Shown here piece after piece: positions 1 to 7,350 of a DNA stretch of 7,710 nt. Numbering within the stretch: the first letter of the stretch is position 1; every line of letters begins with the position of its first letter. The DNA is taken from assembly GCA_017998735.1 (NCBI GenBank), contig JAGOCN010000067.1, positions 1-7,710 on the forward strand, read 5' to 3'. Made by a program: the position numbers and the translations under genes. The DNA is from Giesbergeria sp. (GTDB lineage Bacteria; Pseudomonadota; Gammaproteobacteria; Burkholderiales; Burkholderiaceae_C). The notes beneath the pieces are model-generated. The model searched no databases and was not told the origin of the DNA. It saw only the letters and a program-made list of their open reading frames with translations.

Positions 1-131
1 AGCTGACCATGCGCAACCTCGACATCGTGGACACGCGGGCCAAGCTGGGCATTTACGCCAACGCCGGTTTGCTGTCATTGAAAGGCAATGCGGCGCTGGC
101 GCAGCTGGGCGACGGCAGCGAATCGAAGTGA
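1..131 (+). CDS. argG: Argininosuccinate synthase, C-terminal end (partial)
   Basis: This is the last part of an open frame that enters from the left edge and stops at TGA 129-131; 42 residues are visible. The stretch [15 protein letters not shown], then an [12 protein letters not shown] segment, matches the C-terminal oligomerisation tail of the long bacterial argininosuccinate synthases as I remember them (E. coli-type ArgG has a nearly identical TMRNLDI.DTR.KL segment). The enzyme is cytosolic and joins citrulline and aspartate with ATP in arginine biosynthesis. The catalytic domains lie outside the window, so intactness cannot be judged. The last 15 or so residues ([18 protein letters not shown]) look variable. 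It converges on murB, with a hairpin terminator between them. The identification rests on one short conserved segment. Confidence 0.8.
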   Translation, partial: LTMRNLDIVDTRAKLGIYANAGLLSLKGNAALAQLGDGSESK

Positions 132-193
132 CCGGCGGTTTGCAGTCCGAAGAATCCAAAAGCGTTTCAGGCCTTTGTTCAACCACCCAAAAA

Positions 194-246
194 CAAGCCA
201 AAACAGGCTCCAGCGCACGCCCAGCCTGCGCTGGCAGCTATCAATC
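194..246 (+). repeat. Dispersed intergenic repeat, copy 1
   Basis: First of four related copies in this window. The core reads GGCTCCAGCGCACGCCCAGC and then CTGCGCTGGCAGCTATCAA. This copy contains a perfect 7-bp inverted repeat, CCAGCGC (210-216) and GCGCTGG (228-234), around an 11-nt loop. Its upstream flank AGCCAAAACAGGCTCCAGC resembles the flank of copy 4 read on the other strand. It lies between argG and murB. Copies are diverged rather than identical, so this is an old intergenic repeat family and not a recent duplication. No coding capacity is seen. Confidence 0.6.
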
Positions 247-257
247 TTGATTTTTTT

Positions 258-283
258 GATTGCCTGATTGCCTGATTGCCTGA
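258..283. repeat. Tandem repeat, 8-bp unit, about 3 copies
   Basis: The octamer GATTGCCT occurs three times head to tail at 258-265, 266-273 and 274-281, followed by GA. It lies between repeat copy 1 and the terminator hairpin. It is non-coding and most simply reflects replication slippage, so copy number may differ between strains. Confidence 0.75.
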
Positions 284-293
284 GCGCAATGCA

Positions 294-323
294 AAAAAAC
301 CGCTTTCATTCAGGCGGTTTTTT
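294..323. terminator. Bidirectional rho-independent terminator between argG and murB
   Basis: The left arm AAAAAACCGC (294-303) pairs perfectly with GCGGTTTTTT (314-323) around a 10-nt loop. The G/C-rich base sits next to an A-run on one side and a T-run on the other, so it can end transcripts from both directions. That suits the convergent argG (+, stop at 131) and murB (-, stop at 406). Confidence 0.75.
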
Positions 324-387
324 GGTCTTTTCAGCCTCCAGCGCTTGTGCAACCTGCGCCAGCAGCTGTTATTTCAATAGCAAAGTG
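316..387 (+). repeat. Dispersed intergenic repeat, copy 2
   Basis: The core GCCTCCAGCGCTTGTGCAAC, then CTGCGCCAGCAGCT, starts at about 334 and is followed by a short AT-rich tail with AATAGCAAAG. The left part, TTTTTTGGT upstream of CTCCAGC, overlaps the T-run of the terminator and is shared with copy 3. Copies 2 and 3 have the same orientation and are the most alike. The copy ends about 20 bp before the murB stop codon. Confidence 0.65.
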
Positions 388-405
388 GCAAGTGGCTGCC
401 TTGCC

Positions 406-1488
406 TCACACCACCACCGGCTCAGGCTCCAGCCGAATGCCAAAACGCTCATAGACGCTGGTCTGGATGGCCTTGGCCAAGGTCATCACCTCGCCGCCGG
501 TCACGCTGTCGGCGCCGCGCCCGCGGTTGACCAGCACCAGCGCCTGCTTGTCGTACACCGCCGCCTTGCCCACGGTCTTGCCCTTCCAGCCGCAGGCGTC
601 GATCAACCAGCCGGCGGCCAGCTTGATGCTGCCATCGGGCAGCGGGTAGTGCACGATTTTCGGTTCGCGGGCAATGATGTCGGCGCACTGCTCGGGCGTC
701 ACGGTGGGGTTCTTGAAAAAGCTGCCGGCGTTGCCGACCACCGCCGGGTCGGGCAGCTTGGCGCGGCGGATGGCGCAGACCCAGTCAAAGATCTGCTGCG
801 CCGTGGGCTGGGCCACGCCAGCCTCAGCTGCGCGGCGCTCCAGTTCGACATAGCCCAGCTCGGGTTTCCAAGGTTTGGGCAGGCGAAAGCGCACCTGCGT
901 GATGACCGCACGCCCGGCCAGCCCCATGCCGCGCGGCAGGCTGCCCGGCACACCGGCCAGGGCCGACAGCGCCGGGGCGTGCTTGAACACCGAGTCGCGG
1001 TAGCCAAAAGCGCACTGCGCGGCGCTGAGCGTGAAGGCCTGGCCGGTGAGCAGGTCCACCGCGTCCAGCGACTCGAAGCGGTCCTGCAGCTCGACACCGT
1101 AGGCGCCGATGTTCTGCACCGGCGCCGCGCCCACGCTGCCCGGAATGAGCGCCAGGTTTTCCAGCCCCGGCATGCCATGCGCCAGGGTCCAGACGACGGT
1201 GTCGTGCCAGGGCTCGCCTGCGCCGGCCTCCACAATCCAGGCGTGTTCGGTTTCCTGCACCAGGCGCCGGCCCCTGATTTCCATTTTCAGCACCACGGGT
1301 TTGACATCGCCGGTCAGCACCACGTTGCTGCCGCCGCCCAGCACAAACACCGGCGCGCCGGCCAGCTGCGGGTCGGTGTGCAGGGCCTGCAGGTCGGCGG
1401 TGCTTTGCACGCGCACCAGCGTGTCGGCGCGGGCCACGATGCCAAAGGTGTTGTAGGGCTGAAGGGAGGCGTTTTTCTCGATTAACAT
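406..1488 (-). CDS. murB: UDP-N-acetylenolpyruvoylglucosamine reductase (MurB)
   Basis: A 360-residue FAD- and NADPH-dependent cytosolic enzyme that reduces UDP-GlcNAc-enolpyruvate to UDP-N-acetylmuramate, the second committed step of peptidoglycan precursor synthesis. Visible family motifs in order: NTFGI (13-17), the FAD-binding LGGGSNVVL (50-58), [17 protein letters not shown] (115-131), GYRDS with the Tyr-Arg pair at 163-164, [18 protein letters not shown] (244-261) with the proton-donor serine S256, [14 protein letters not shown] (290-303), and LEPE near the C-terminus with the probable catalytic glutamate at 354. The layout and length fit the E. coli-like type I MurB. The ATG at 1486-1488 gives a family-like N-terminus, although no strong Shine-Dalgarno sequence precedes it. 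It is divergent from yajQ and convergent with argG. All key residues are present, so it should be functional. Confidence 0.95.
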   Translation of the reverse strand: MLIEKNASLQPYNTFGIVARADTLVRVQSTADLQALHTDPQLAGAPVFVLGGGSNVVLTGDVKPVVLKMEIRGRRLVQETEHAWIVEAGAGEPWHDTVVWTLAHGMPGLENLALIPGSVGAAPVQNIGAYGVELQDRFESLDAVDLLTGQAFTLSAAQCAFGYRDSVFKHAPALSALAGVPGSLPRGMGLAGRAVITQVRFRLPKPWKPELGYVELERRAAEAGVAQPTAQQIFDWVCAIRRAKLPDPAVVGNAGSFFKNPTVTPEQCADIIAREPKIVHYPLPDGSIKLAAGWLIDACGWKGKTVGKAAVYDKQALVLVNRGRGADSVTGGEVMTLAKAIQTSVYERFGIRLEPEPVVV

Positions 1489-1547
1489 TCCCGGGATTGT
1501 CGCACCCGCCCCTGGGCGCGGCGCGCCTTTTTCGGAGAGTGAACGCC
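1489..1547. promoter_or_regulatory. Short divergent murB/yajQ intergenic region with yajQ ribosome binding site
   Basis: Only 59 bp separate the two divergent start codons. GGAGAG at 1534-1539 lies 8 nt before the yajQ ATG and is a good ribosome binding site; it decides for the ATG at 1548 over an upstream in-frame non-ATG codon near 1497. I see no convincing -35/-10 pair for either direction, so at least one promoter probably lies inside a neighbouring coding region. Confidence 0.5.
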
Positions 1548-2033
1548 ATGCCTTCTTTTGACACCGTGTGTGAAGCCGACTTTGTGGAAGTGAAAAACGC
1601 CGTGGAAAACGCGGCCAAGGAAATCGGCACGCGCTTTGACTTCAAGGGCACTTCGGCTGCCGTGGAATTGAAGGACAAGGAAATCACCCTGTTCGGCGAC
1701 GCCGAGTTCCAGCTCGCGCAGGTGGAGGACCTGCTGCGCGGCAAGCTCACCAAGCGCAACGTGGACGTGCGCTTTCTGGACATTGGCAAGGCGCAAAAAA
1801 TCGGCGGCGACAAGGTCAAGCAGGTCATCAAGGTGCGCAACGGCATCGACAGCGAACTGGCCAAAAAGCTCCAGCGCCTGCTCAAGGACAGCAAGATCAA
1901 GGTGCAGGCCGCCATCCAGGAAGAAAAGGTGCGGGTCAGCGGCACCAAGCGCGACGACCTGCAGGCGGCCATGGCCTTGATCCGCAAGGACATCAGCGAC
2001 ATGCCGCTGTCGTTCAACAACTTCCGCGACTGA
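1548..2033 (+). CDS. yajQ: YajQ family nucleotide-binding protein
   Basis: A 161-residue protein, close to the usual length of this family (about 160). It starts with MPSFD and carries the family segments [37 protein letters not shown] and [15 protein letters not shown] sequence, ending in [10 protein letters not shown]. The family consists of two ferredoxin-like domains. Work on the Xanthomonas member showed binding of cyclic-di-GMP and interaction with a transcription factor; other members have been reported to bind nucleotides or RNA. The exact role here is therefore open. The start is ATG 1548 with a good upstream GGAGAG. The gene diverges from murB and is followed after 65 bp by the aspartic protease gene on the same strand, with no terminator visible between. 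Confidence 0.93.
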   Translation: MPSFDTVCEADFVEVKNAVENAAKEIGTRFDFKGTSAAVELKDKEITLFGDAEFQLAQVEDLLRGKLTKRNVDVRFLDIGKAQKIGGDKVKQVIKVRNGIDSELAKKLQRLLKDSKIKVQAAIQEEKVRVSGTKRDDLQAAMALIRKDISDMPLSFNNFRD

Positions 2034-2098
2034 GGCTCCAGTCTTCTAGCCTCCCGGTTCTGCGTTTCGCCCCTCCCCGTCCTTTGCCTTTTCTTCCC

Positions 2099-2776
2099 AT
2101 GCTGATCCGCATCTTTCACTGGCTGGGCGCTGCGGCCCTGGCTTGCACGCTGGCCGGCCCGGCGGCGGCGGCGGCCAGTCCGGCGGTGGCGTTGACCGGC
2201 ATTCTGGGCAGCAAGGCGCTCTTGGTGGTGAACGGCACGGCGCCGCGCGCGCTGGCGGCGGGCGAGAGCCACCAGGGTGTGACGGTGGTGTCGGTGGGGC
2301 GCGAGGAAGCCGTGGTGGCGCTGGACGGTGTGCGCCACACCGTGCGCCTGGGCGAAGCGCCGGTCAGCGTGGGCAGCCGGGGCGGCGGCGCACGCCCCAC
2401 TGCCGCCGGCCAGCGCGTGCTGCTGCAGGGCGACAGCCAGGGCCATTTTGTGGGCAACGGCGAGATCAACGGCCAGGCCATGCGCTTCATGGTGGACACC
2501 GGTGCCACGACCGTGGCGCTGGGTGCGCCCGAGGCCAAGCGCCTGGGACTGCGCTATGAAAACGGAGCGCCGGTGCGCATGGGCACGGCCAACGGGGTAG
2601 CGCAGGGCTGGCGGCTGCGGCTTGATGCGGTGCGCATCGGCGACATGGAAGTGCGCGATGTGGAGGCGGTCGTCATGCCGCACGCCCTGCCCTTTGTGCT
2701 GCTGGGCAACAGTTTTTTGCGCGGTTTTCAGATGAGCCGCAACAACGAGCAGATGGTGCTGGAAAAGCGGCCATGA
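2099..2776 (+). CDS. Secreted retropepsin-like aspartic protease (clan AA, TIGR02281-type)
   Basis: A 225-residue protein from ATG 2099. Residues 1 to about 25 look like a signal peptide: an early Arg, a hydrophobic AAALACTLAG core and an Ala-rich end, so the mature protein is probably periplasmic or membrane-anchored. Residues about 30-90 form a small beta-rich region (VVNGTAPRALAAGE...GVTVVSV...VVALDGVRHTVRLGEAP) that reminds me of the small domain of PilP/GspC-type proteins. The retropepsin domain follows at about 110-225, with the catalytic motif DTGA (D133), TANG at 163-166 and the conserved LLGNSFLRGF (201-210). A single DTGA implies that it works as a dimer. The substrate is unknown. 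No Shine-Dalgarno sequence precedes ATG 2099; a TTG at 2084 would add five residues and is no better. The stop overlaps the next start (ATGA at 2773), which suggests translational coupling. Confidence 0.82.
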   Translation: MLIRIFHWLGAAALACTLAGPAAAAASPAVALTGILGSKALLVVNGTAPRALAAGESHQGVTVVSVGREEAVVALDGVRHTVRLGEAPVSVGSRGGGARPTAAGQRVLLQGDSQGHFVGNGEINGQAMRFMVDTGATTVALGAPEAKRLGLRYENGAPVRMGTANGVAQGWRLRLDAVRIGDMEVRDVEAVVMPHALPFVLLGNSFLRGFQMSRNNEQMVLEKRP

Positions 2777-3942
2777 CGGCGCAGCCGACCTCTTCCTTTT
2801 TTCCTTCTTCTGTCGGTGGTGGCGCTGCTGAAGGTGCTGGCCCTTCCAGGTCTGCCCCGGCGTCCGGGCTGTCCCGGCATTCCACATTTTCCCTGCACCC
2901 TTCGGCCTTTCTGGCGCACACCACGCACCCGGGCGCTGTGCGGCGCACGGTGCAGACGGTGGAGTACGAGGACCTGCTGGGCCTGTGGGGCGATCTGGAA
3001 ACCGCACTGGCAATGCTGCTGGCGCACCCGGCGCAGGTGCGCGACTTTTCTGCCAAGGTGCGCCAGCTGGACATGTGGCTGCAGGAACTGGTGGCGCACG
3101 ATGTCGATGCCGCGCTGTATTTGATGTTCCAGCTGGCTGCCACGTCCAGCACCGGCTACAGCGCTTCGCACGCGCTGGTGTGCGCCACGCTGTGCCACCT
3201 GATGGCGCTGGAACTGGCGCTGCCGGGCCACGAGCGCAATGCGCTGGTGCGCGCTGCGCTGACCATGAACATTGCCATGGCGGCGCTGCAGGACGAACTG
3301 GCCGAACAGCGCGAAAAACCCACACCGGCGCAGCAGCGCGACATCGATTCGCACCCGCTGCGCAGCCAGGCGCTGCTGGAGCAGCTGCAGGTGATCGACG
3401 ACCTGTGGCTGGACACCGTGGCGCTGCACCATGGCGCCGAAGCCACGGCCGAGCGCAGCACGCTGGCGCTGGCCGGCATGGCCGCGCCCACCCGGCTGGC
3501 GCGCATTCTGGCCACCATCGACCGCTATGCCGCCATGATCAGCCCGCGCAGGTCGCGCCCCGGCCGCAGTGCCACCGCTTCGGTGCGGGCCGTGGTGGGA
3601 CAGGTGGCGCAGGAGCGCGATGAAGTCGGCTTTGCGCTGGTGCGCAGCATCGGCCTGTGCCCTCCGGGCACCTTTGTGCGGCTGGACAACGGCGACACCG
3701 CCATCGTGCTGCGCCGCAGCAAACAGGCCAACCTGCCCCTGGTGGCCAGCCTGCTGGACCGCACGGGCGCTTTTTTGGGCGAACCGCGCCTGCACCACAC
3801 CGCGCGCGGCAAACCGCTGATCGAATCGGCCCTGGCGCGCAGCCAGGTGCAAACCGGACTGAACCACCGCACCATGGTCCGCCTGGGTCTGTATGCTGCC
3901 GGGCGCAGCACACCGCTGGTCAGCCACCGGGGCGGGCTGTGA
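2773..3942 (+). CDS. Degenerate HD-GYP domain protein (predicted inactive)
   Basis: A 389-residue cytosolic protein. The start overlaps the protease stop (ATGA), with GGAAAAG upstream inside the protease gene. Residues 1-55 are low-complexity Ser/Gly/Ala-rich sequence. About 60-260 follows the HD-GYP helical fold: SHALV (H133), AALTMNIAM (161-169) where active enzymes have AALLHDIGK, SHPL (H194), ALHHGAEA (218-225) where HHE and the GYP loop would be, and RILATIDRYAAM (244-255), matching the family's late Asp-Tyr segment. The C-terminal part, GFALVRSIGLCPPGTFVRLDNGDTA (286-310), matches the usual HD-GYP tail (GxYPPGsxVrLsnGexA). The metal-binding HD pair is Met-Asn here and the GYP motif is missing, so cyclic-di-GMP hydrolysis is unlikely. 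A binding or scaffold role is an inference. It is the last gene of the yajQ unit. Confidence 0.75.
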   Translation: MTAQPTSSFFPSSVGGGAAEGAGPSRSAPASGLSRHSTFSLHPSAFLAHTTHPGAVRRTVQTVEYEDLLGLWGDLETALAMLLAHPAQVRDFSAKVRQLDMWLQELVAHDVDAALYLMFQLAATSSTGYSASHALVCATLCHLMALELALPGHERNALVRAALTMNIAMAALQDELAEQREKPTPAQQRDIDSHPLRSQALLEQLQVIDDLWLDTVALHHGAEATAERSTLALAGMAAPTRLARILATIDRYAAMISPRRSRPGRSATASVRAVVGQVAQERDEVGFALVRSIGLCPPGTFVRLDNGDTAIVLRRSKQANLPLVASLLDRTGAFLGEPRLHHTARGKPLIESALARSQVQTGLNHRTMVRLGLYAAGRSTPLVSHRGGL

Positions 3943-4080
3943 CGGGGAGTTTTCTCAAGCAGTGAGAAGATGCTGTTCTGGCAGGCACGAAAGCCAGTGC
4001 TGTGGTCAGGGCGGTTTCTGGCTTGCTGACCGTATCAATGGCTGGACAGCAGGTTGGAAGCGCATTTGCTGAGGCTCGGG

Positions 4081-4150
4081 ATTTTTTGGTAAAAAGTGTC
4101 TCCAGCCCTTGTGCAGCTTGCGCCAGCAGCTCATTTTTTCATAGCAAAAT
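4081..4150 (+). repeat. Dispersed intergenic repeat, copy 3
   Basis: The core GTCTCCAGCCCTTGTGCAGC, then TTGCGCCAGCAGCTC, starts at 4098 and is followed by an AT-rich tail containing CATAGCAAAAT. ATTTTTTGGT lies upstream, as in copy 2. Most positions agree with copy 2 across about 70 bp, including the spacing from TTTTTTGGT to CTCCAGC and the ATAGCAAA tail. Confidence 0.65.
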
Positions 4151-4346
4151 TGAACTTCTTTGAACGCCTGCCGCAGTACCCTCTTGCAAGCAGGGCAAGG
4201 CAAGGCAAAAAACACAAAAGCTTTCAGCTTTCGAAATCCGTGTAAGTTTCATTCAAACCGGAAAACTTGTTCCTTTGTTTACTGCAGACGCATCTATGCT
4301 TCAACCCGCACCTTGAAAAACCGCACCCGGCACAACGCCATGCCTG

Positions 4347-4371
4347 AAAAATCCCATTGCACCCTGCAATG
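4347..4371 (-). terminator. Probable rho-independent terminator of the carboxypeptidase gene
   Basis: CATTGCA (4355-4361) and TGCAATG (4365-4371) form a perfect 7-bp stem with a CCC loop. Read on the - strand, the hairpin is followed after GGGA by five T residues (4351-4347). It lies about 29 bp beyond the stop of the - strand carboxypeptidase gene. The stem is not very GC-rich and the T-run is short and slightly offset, so the strength is uncertain. Confidence 0.5.
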
Positions 4372-4399
4372 CGCAAATTTCAGCCATGCAGCGCAGCCT

Positions 4400-5506
4400 T
4401 CAGTGCGCATGCCCCCAGTACAGCAGCGCGTCGCGCCCGTCCACCGTCAGCTCCACCTGCGCGCCCACCGGCAGCAGCACCTTGGTGGCCACATGGCCAT
4501 ACGGCAGGTTGGTCAGCACCGGAGCGGCAATCTGGCGGCGCAGCCAGTCCACCACGGACTGCAGCTTGTAGCCCTTGTCGTGCGGTGCCAGCTGGTACTG
4601 GGTGAACTGGCCAAACAGCACCGCCTGCTGCTGCGCCAGCACGCCGGCGTAGAGCAGCTGCGCCAGCAGGCGCTCGACCCGGTACGGGTGCTCGCTCACG
4701 TCTTCAATGAACAAAATGCCGCCCGGCACCTGCGGAAAATATGGCGTGCCGACCAGTGAACACAGCATGGCCAGGTTGCCGCCCCACAGGCGCGCGCCGG
4801 TCAGCTCCAGCGGTGCGGCGGCAGGCGCAGCAGTGGCGACAGCTGCGCCTGCCGCCGGCCGCTCGTGCAGCGTGCGCCAGCCGGTGCCTTCGCCATGGCC
4901 ACACAGCAGGTCGTCAAAGCAGGCTTCCATGATGTCGTCGGGCAGCTCCTTGGTGCCGAAATCGGGACACAGCGCCGGGCCGGCCCAGGTCACGGCGCCG
5001 GTCTGCGCCAGCACCGCGTTCTGGAATGCCGTGAAATCGCTCACGCCGACAAAGCGCATGCCGCTGTCGGCCGCCTTGGCCACGGCGGCGTAGTCGATGC
5101 CCGGCAGCAGGCGCGTCAGGCCGTAGCCCCCGCGCGAAACCAGCGCCACATCGGCGCCGCTGGCCGCTGCCCGGTGGATGGCGGCCAGCCGCGTGGCGTC
5201 GTCGCCGGCAAAGCGGGTGTGCACGGCCAGCGCGTCTGCGTCCACCTCCACCGCGTGCCCCAGCGCCTGCAGGCGTTTCACGCCGCGCCGGAAGGCCGCC
5301 TTGTCGCGCACCGCGCTGGACGGCGAATAGATGTAGATGTGCTTGGGGCCATGGTCGTGACCGCACTGGCTGTGGTCATGGTCATGGTCATGGTAATGGC
5401 CGTGTTGTTCGTGGGCTGGATGGGTGGGGTGCGCAGAAGACAAGAACGTTCGGGCTGCAGGGGCAGCCCGCTCCGTGGAATGGGCAGGGGGCGGGCACGC
5501 CGGCAA
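4400..5506 (-). CDS. ldcA: LD-carboxypeptidase (muramoyltetrapeptide carboxypeptidase, family S66) with His-rich N-terminus
   Basis: A serine peptidase that removes the terminal D-alanine from the murein tetrapeptide in cytosolic peptidoglycan recycling. S66 signatures in order: IYIYSPSSAVRD (57-68), SRGGYG (124-129), the nucleophile elbow GVSDF with S156, LWGGNLAML (240-248), IEDVSEHPYRVER (267-279) with E268, and LPYGHV (334-339) with H338, a complete Ser-Glu-His triad. An Ala-rich insert (about 218-232) precedes the second domain. Residues 26-56 hold 12 histidines, many as His-Asp pairs, which suggests metal binding and is not part of the S66 core. No ATG lies in frame before the conserved domain. 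I give the TTG at 5506; TTG at 5443 is possible, and GTG at 5311 would cut into the fold. None has a good Shine-Dalgarno sequence. It lies 24 bp behind the tadA fusion gene, so it is probably co-transcribed and translationally coupled. Confidence 0.88.
   Translation of the reverse strand: MPACPPPAHSTERAAPAARTFLSSAHPTHPAHEQHGHYHDHDHDHSQCGHDHGPKHIYIYSPSSAVRDKAAFRRGVKRLQALGHAVEVDADALAVHTRFAGDDATRLAAIHRAAASGADVALVSRGGYGLTRLLPGIDYAAVAKAADSGMRFVGVSDFTAFQNAVLAQTGAVTWAGPALCPDFGTKELPDDIMEACFDDLLCGHGEGTGWRTLHERPAAGAAVATAAPAAAPLELTGARLWGGNLAMLCSLVGTPYFPQVPGGILFIEDVSEHPYRVERLLAQLLYAGVLAQQQAVLFGQFTQYQLAPHDKGYKLQSVVDWLRRQIAAPVLTNLPYGHVATKVLLPVGAQVELTVDGRDALLYWGHAH
5373..5396. repeat. Hexanucleotide repeat inside the carboxypeptidase gene
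   Basis: TGGTCA occurs three times in a row at 5373-5390, followed by a variant TGGTAA at 5391-5396. On the coding (-) strand this reads CAT-GAC units and encodes the alternating His-Asp stretch of the N-terminal leader. The unit is a multiple of three, so slippage would lengthen or shorten the His-Asp run without breaking the frame. Confidence 0.7.
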
Positions 5507-5530
5507 AGGCGCGCCGCAGTCAGAAAAAGC

Positions 5531-6850
<1,320 letters not shown>

Positions 6851-6884
6851 TCAGTTCACCACTGAAAGCACCTTCTCTTGCATT

Positions 6885-6938
6885 CATTTTGATAGCTGCT
6901 GGCGCAGGCTGCAAAAGGGCTGGAGGCCGATTTGGCCT
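6885..6938 (-). repeat. Dispersed intergenic repeat, copy 4 (inverted)
   Basis: On the - strand this reads GCCTCCAGCCCTTTTGCAGC, then CTGCGCCAGCAGCTATCAAAA, matching copies 1-3 in the opposite orientation. It is adjoined by a small hairpin, AGGCC (6924-6928) and GGCCT (6934-6938) with loop GATTT, whose sequence resembles the upstream flank of copy 1. It sits between the 85-residue membrane protein gene and tadA, both on the - strand. No T-run follows the hairpin, so it is not a clear terminator. Confidence 0.65.
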
Positions 6939-6951
6939 GAATTTCTTTCCT

Positions 6952-7209
6952 TCAATGGGCATCGTCTGGCAGGGACCGGGGCTGCTGCACCAGGCCTTCC
7001 AGGGTCTGCTTGTACTGCTCCTGGATGTGCAGGCTTTGGTCGCGCACGCTGGCGGGGGCCGGCGGGGCTGTGCCATCGGCGCCCGCAAGCGGCGCGGGCT
7101 GCTGCAGCGCCGGCACCGCCATGCGGGTGGCGGACAGCTGCTTTTTGGCCAGCAGGCCGACCACGGCCAGCACCAGCAGCAAAGAGACGATTCCCAGAAC
7201 AGCGCGCAT
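6952..7209 (-). CDS. Small single-pass membrane protein, unknown function
   Basis: An 85-residue protein of unknown function. Residues 4-21 (VLGIVSLLLVLAVVGLLA) form one membrane segment followed by KK, which predicts an N-in anchor with the rest in the periplasm, or an uncleaved signal anchor. Residues 35-55 are a Pro/Ala/Gly-rich linker, and 56-75 (RDQSLHIQEQYKQTLEGLVQ) look helical and amphipathic. I do not recognise a named family, though it resembles conserved small hypothetical proteins of this bacterial group. ATG 7207-7209 is preferred over upstream codons because GGGGAGG lies 7 nt before it and the upstream extension is transposon sequence. The ATG directly abuts the right end of the IS element, so both the ribosome binding site and the upstream DNA now come from the transposon. 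Confidence 0.72.
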   Translation of the reverse strand: MRAVLGIVSLLLVLAVVGLLAKKQLSATRMAVPALQQPAPLAGADGTAPPAPASVRDQSLHIQEQYKQTLEGLVQQPRSLPDDAH

Positions 7210-7350
7210 TTGACATCCTCCCCGCCCTAAAGAGCGGTGATTCCTGCTGCCAGACGGCGATGCCCCGCCGCGAGAATGTTTCTGGCCGCGTTCGTGTCCC
7301 GGTCGTGTGCCGCTCCACATTCGCTGCAAATCCATTCTCTTATTCCAAGT
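7210..7350 (-). ncRNA. Predicted omega-RNA (right-end RNA) scaffold of TnpB
   Basis: In characterised IS605-type systems the guide RNA scaffold is made from the 3' end of tnpB through the transposon right end, and the guide is the host sequence just beyond it. By that rule the scaffold here ends at the TCAA at 7213-7210 and includes the hairpin 7220-7239; the upstream limit of about 7350 is a rough guess. The guide would be read from 7209 downward. This is inferred from family behaviour and the right-end structure, not from a covariance model. Confidence 0.4.
7217..7223 (-). promoter_or_regulatory. Transposon-supplied ribosome binding site for the 85-residue gene
   Basis: On the - strand, GGGGAGG at 7223-7217 is followed by ATGTCAA and then the start ATG at 7209. 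The 7-nt spacing is close to ideal. The site lies within the IS605-type right end (ending in GATGTCAA), and its first G residues are also part of the right-end hairpin. Confidence 0.7.

Larger units (their letters stand above)
3943..4399. other. Convergent intergenic spacer, AT-richer than its surroundings
   Basis: This 457-bp stretch lies between the stops of the HD-GYP-like gene and the carboxypeptidase gene. I see no credible gene: the open frames crossing it have no family resemblance and no ribosome binding site. It holds repeat copy 3 (4081-4150) and a terminator for the - strand gene (4347-4371). Weak elements are TTCTC/GAGAA at 3952-3968, GGTCAG/CTGACC at 4004-4031, and a GGCAA triplet repeat at 4194-4208. 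From about 4140 to 4380 the DNA is visibly richer in A and T than the flanking genes. No clear rho-independent terminator was found for the + strand gene. Confidence 0.6.

Noticed and set aside
268..1485. Long + strand open frame of about 405 codons opposite murB
   Set aside because: It is the antisense of murB in high-GC DNA; its translation is His/Gly/Gln-rich with no family motifs, while the - strand carries all MurB motifs.
1497..1547. Extended YajQ start upstream of ATG 1548
   Set aside because: The extra residues do not look like the family N-terminus, whereas MPSFD after GGAGAG does.
824..3325. Very long - strand open frame (833 codons) across murB, yajQ, the protease and the HD-GYP gene
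   Set aside because: It crosses four well-supported genes, is rich in Arg, Ala and Pro, and shows no domain. It is an artefact of GC-rich codon structure.
4004..4031. GGTCAG/CTGACC inverted repeat as terminator of the HD-GYP-like gene
   Set aside because: A 6-bp stem with a 16-nt loop and no T-run is too weak to call a terminator.
4006..4215. 69-codon - strand open frame in the convergent spacer
   Set aside because: It runs through repeat copy 3, has no ribosome binding site or recognisable family, and is of chance length.
5371..5400. Short repeats as a possible CRISPR array
   Set aside because: The units are 6 bp, contiguous without spacers, and in frame with a coding His-Asp run.
7210..7335. 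Longer start for the 85-residue protein (127 residues)
   Set aside because: The added N-terminus lies in transposon sequence antisense to nothing useful, is Arg/Gly/Ser-rich, and hides a membrane anchor that naturally begins at MRAVLG with an ideal ribosome binding site.
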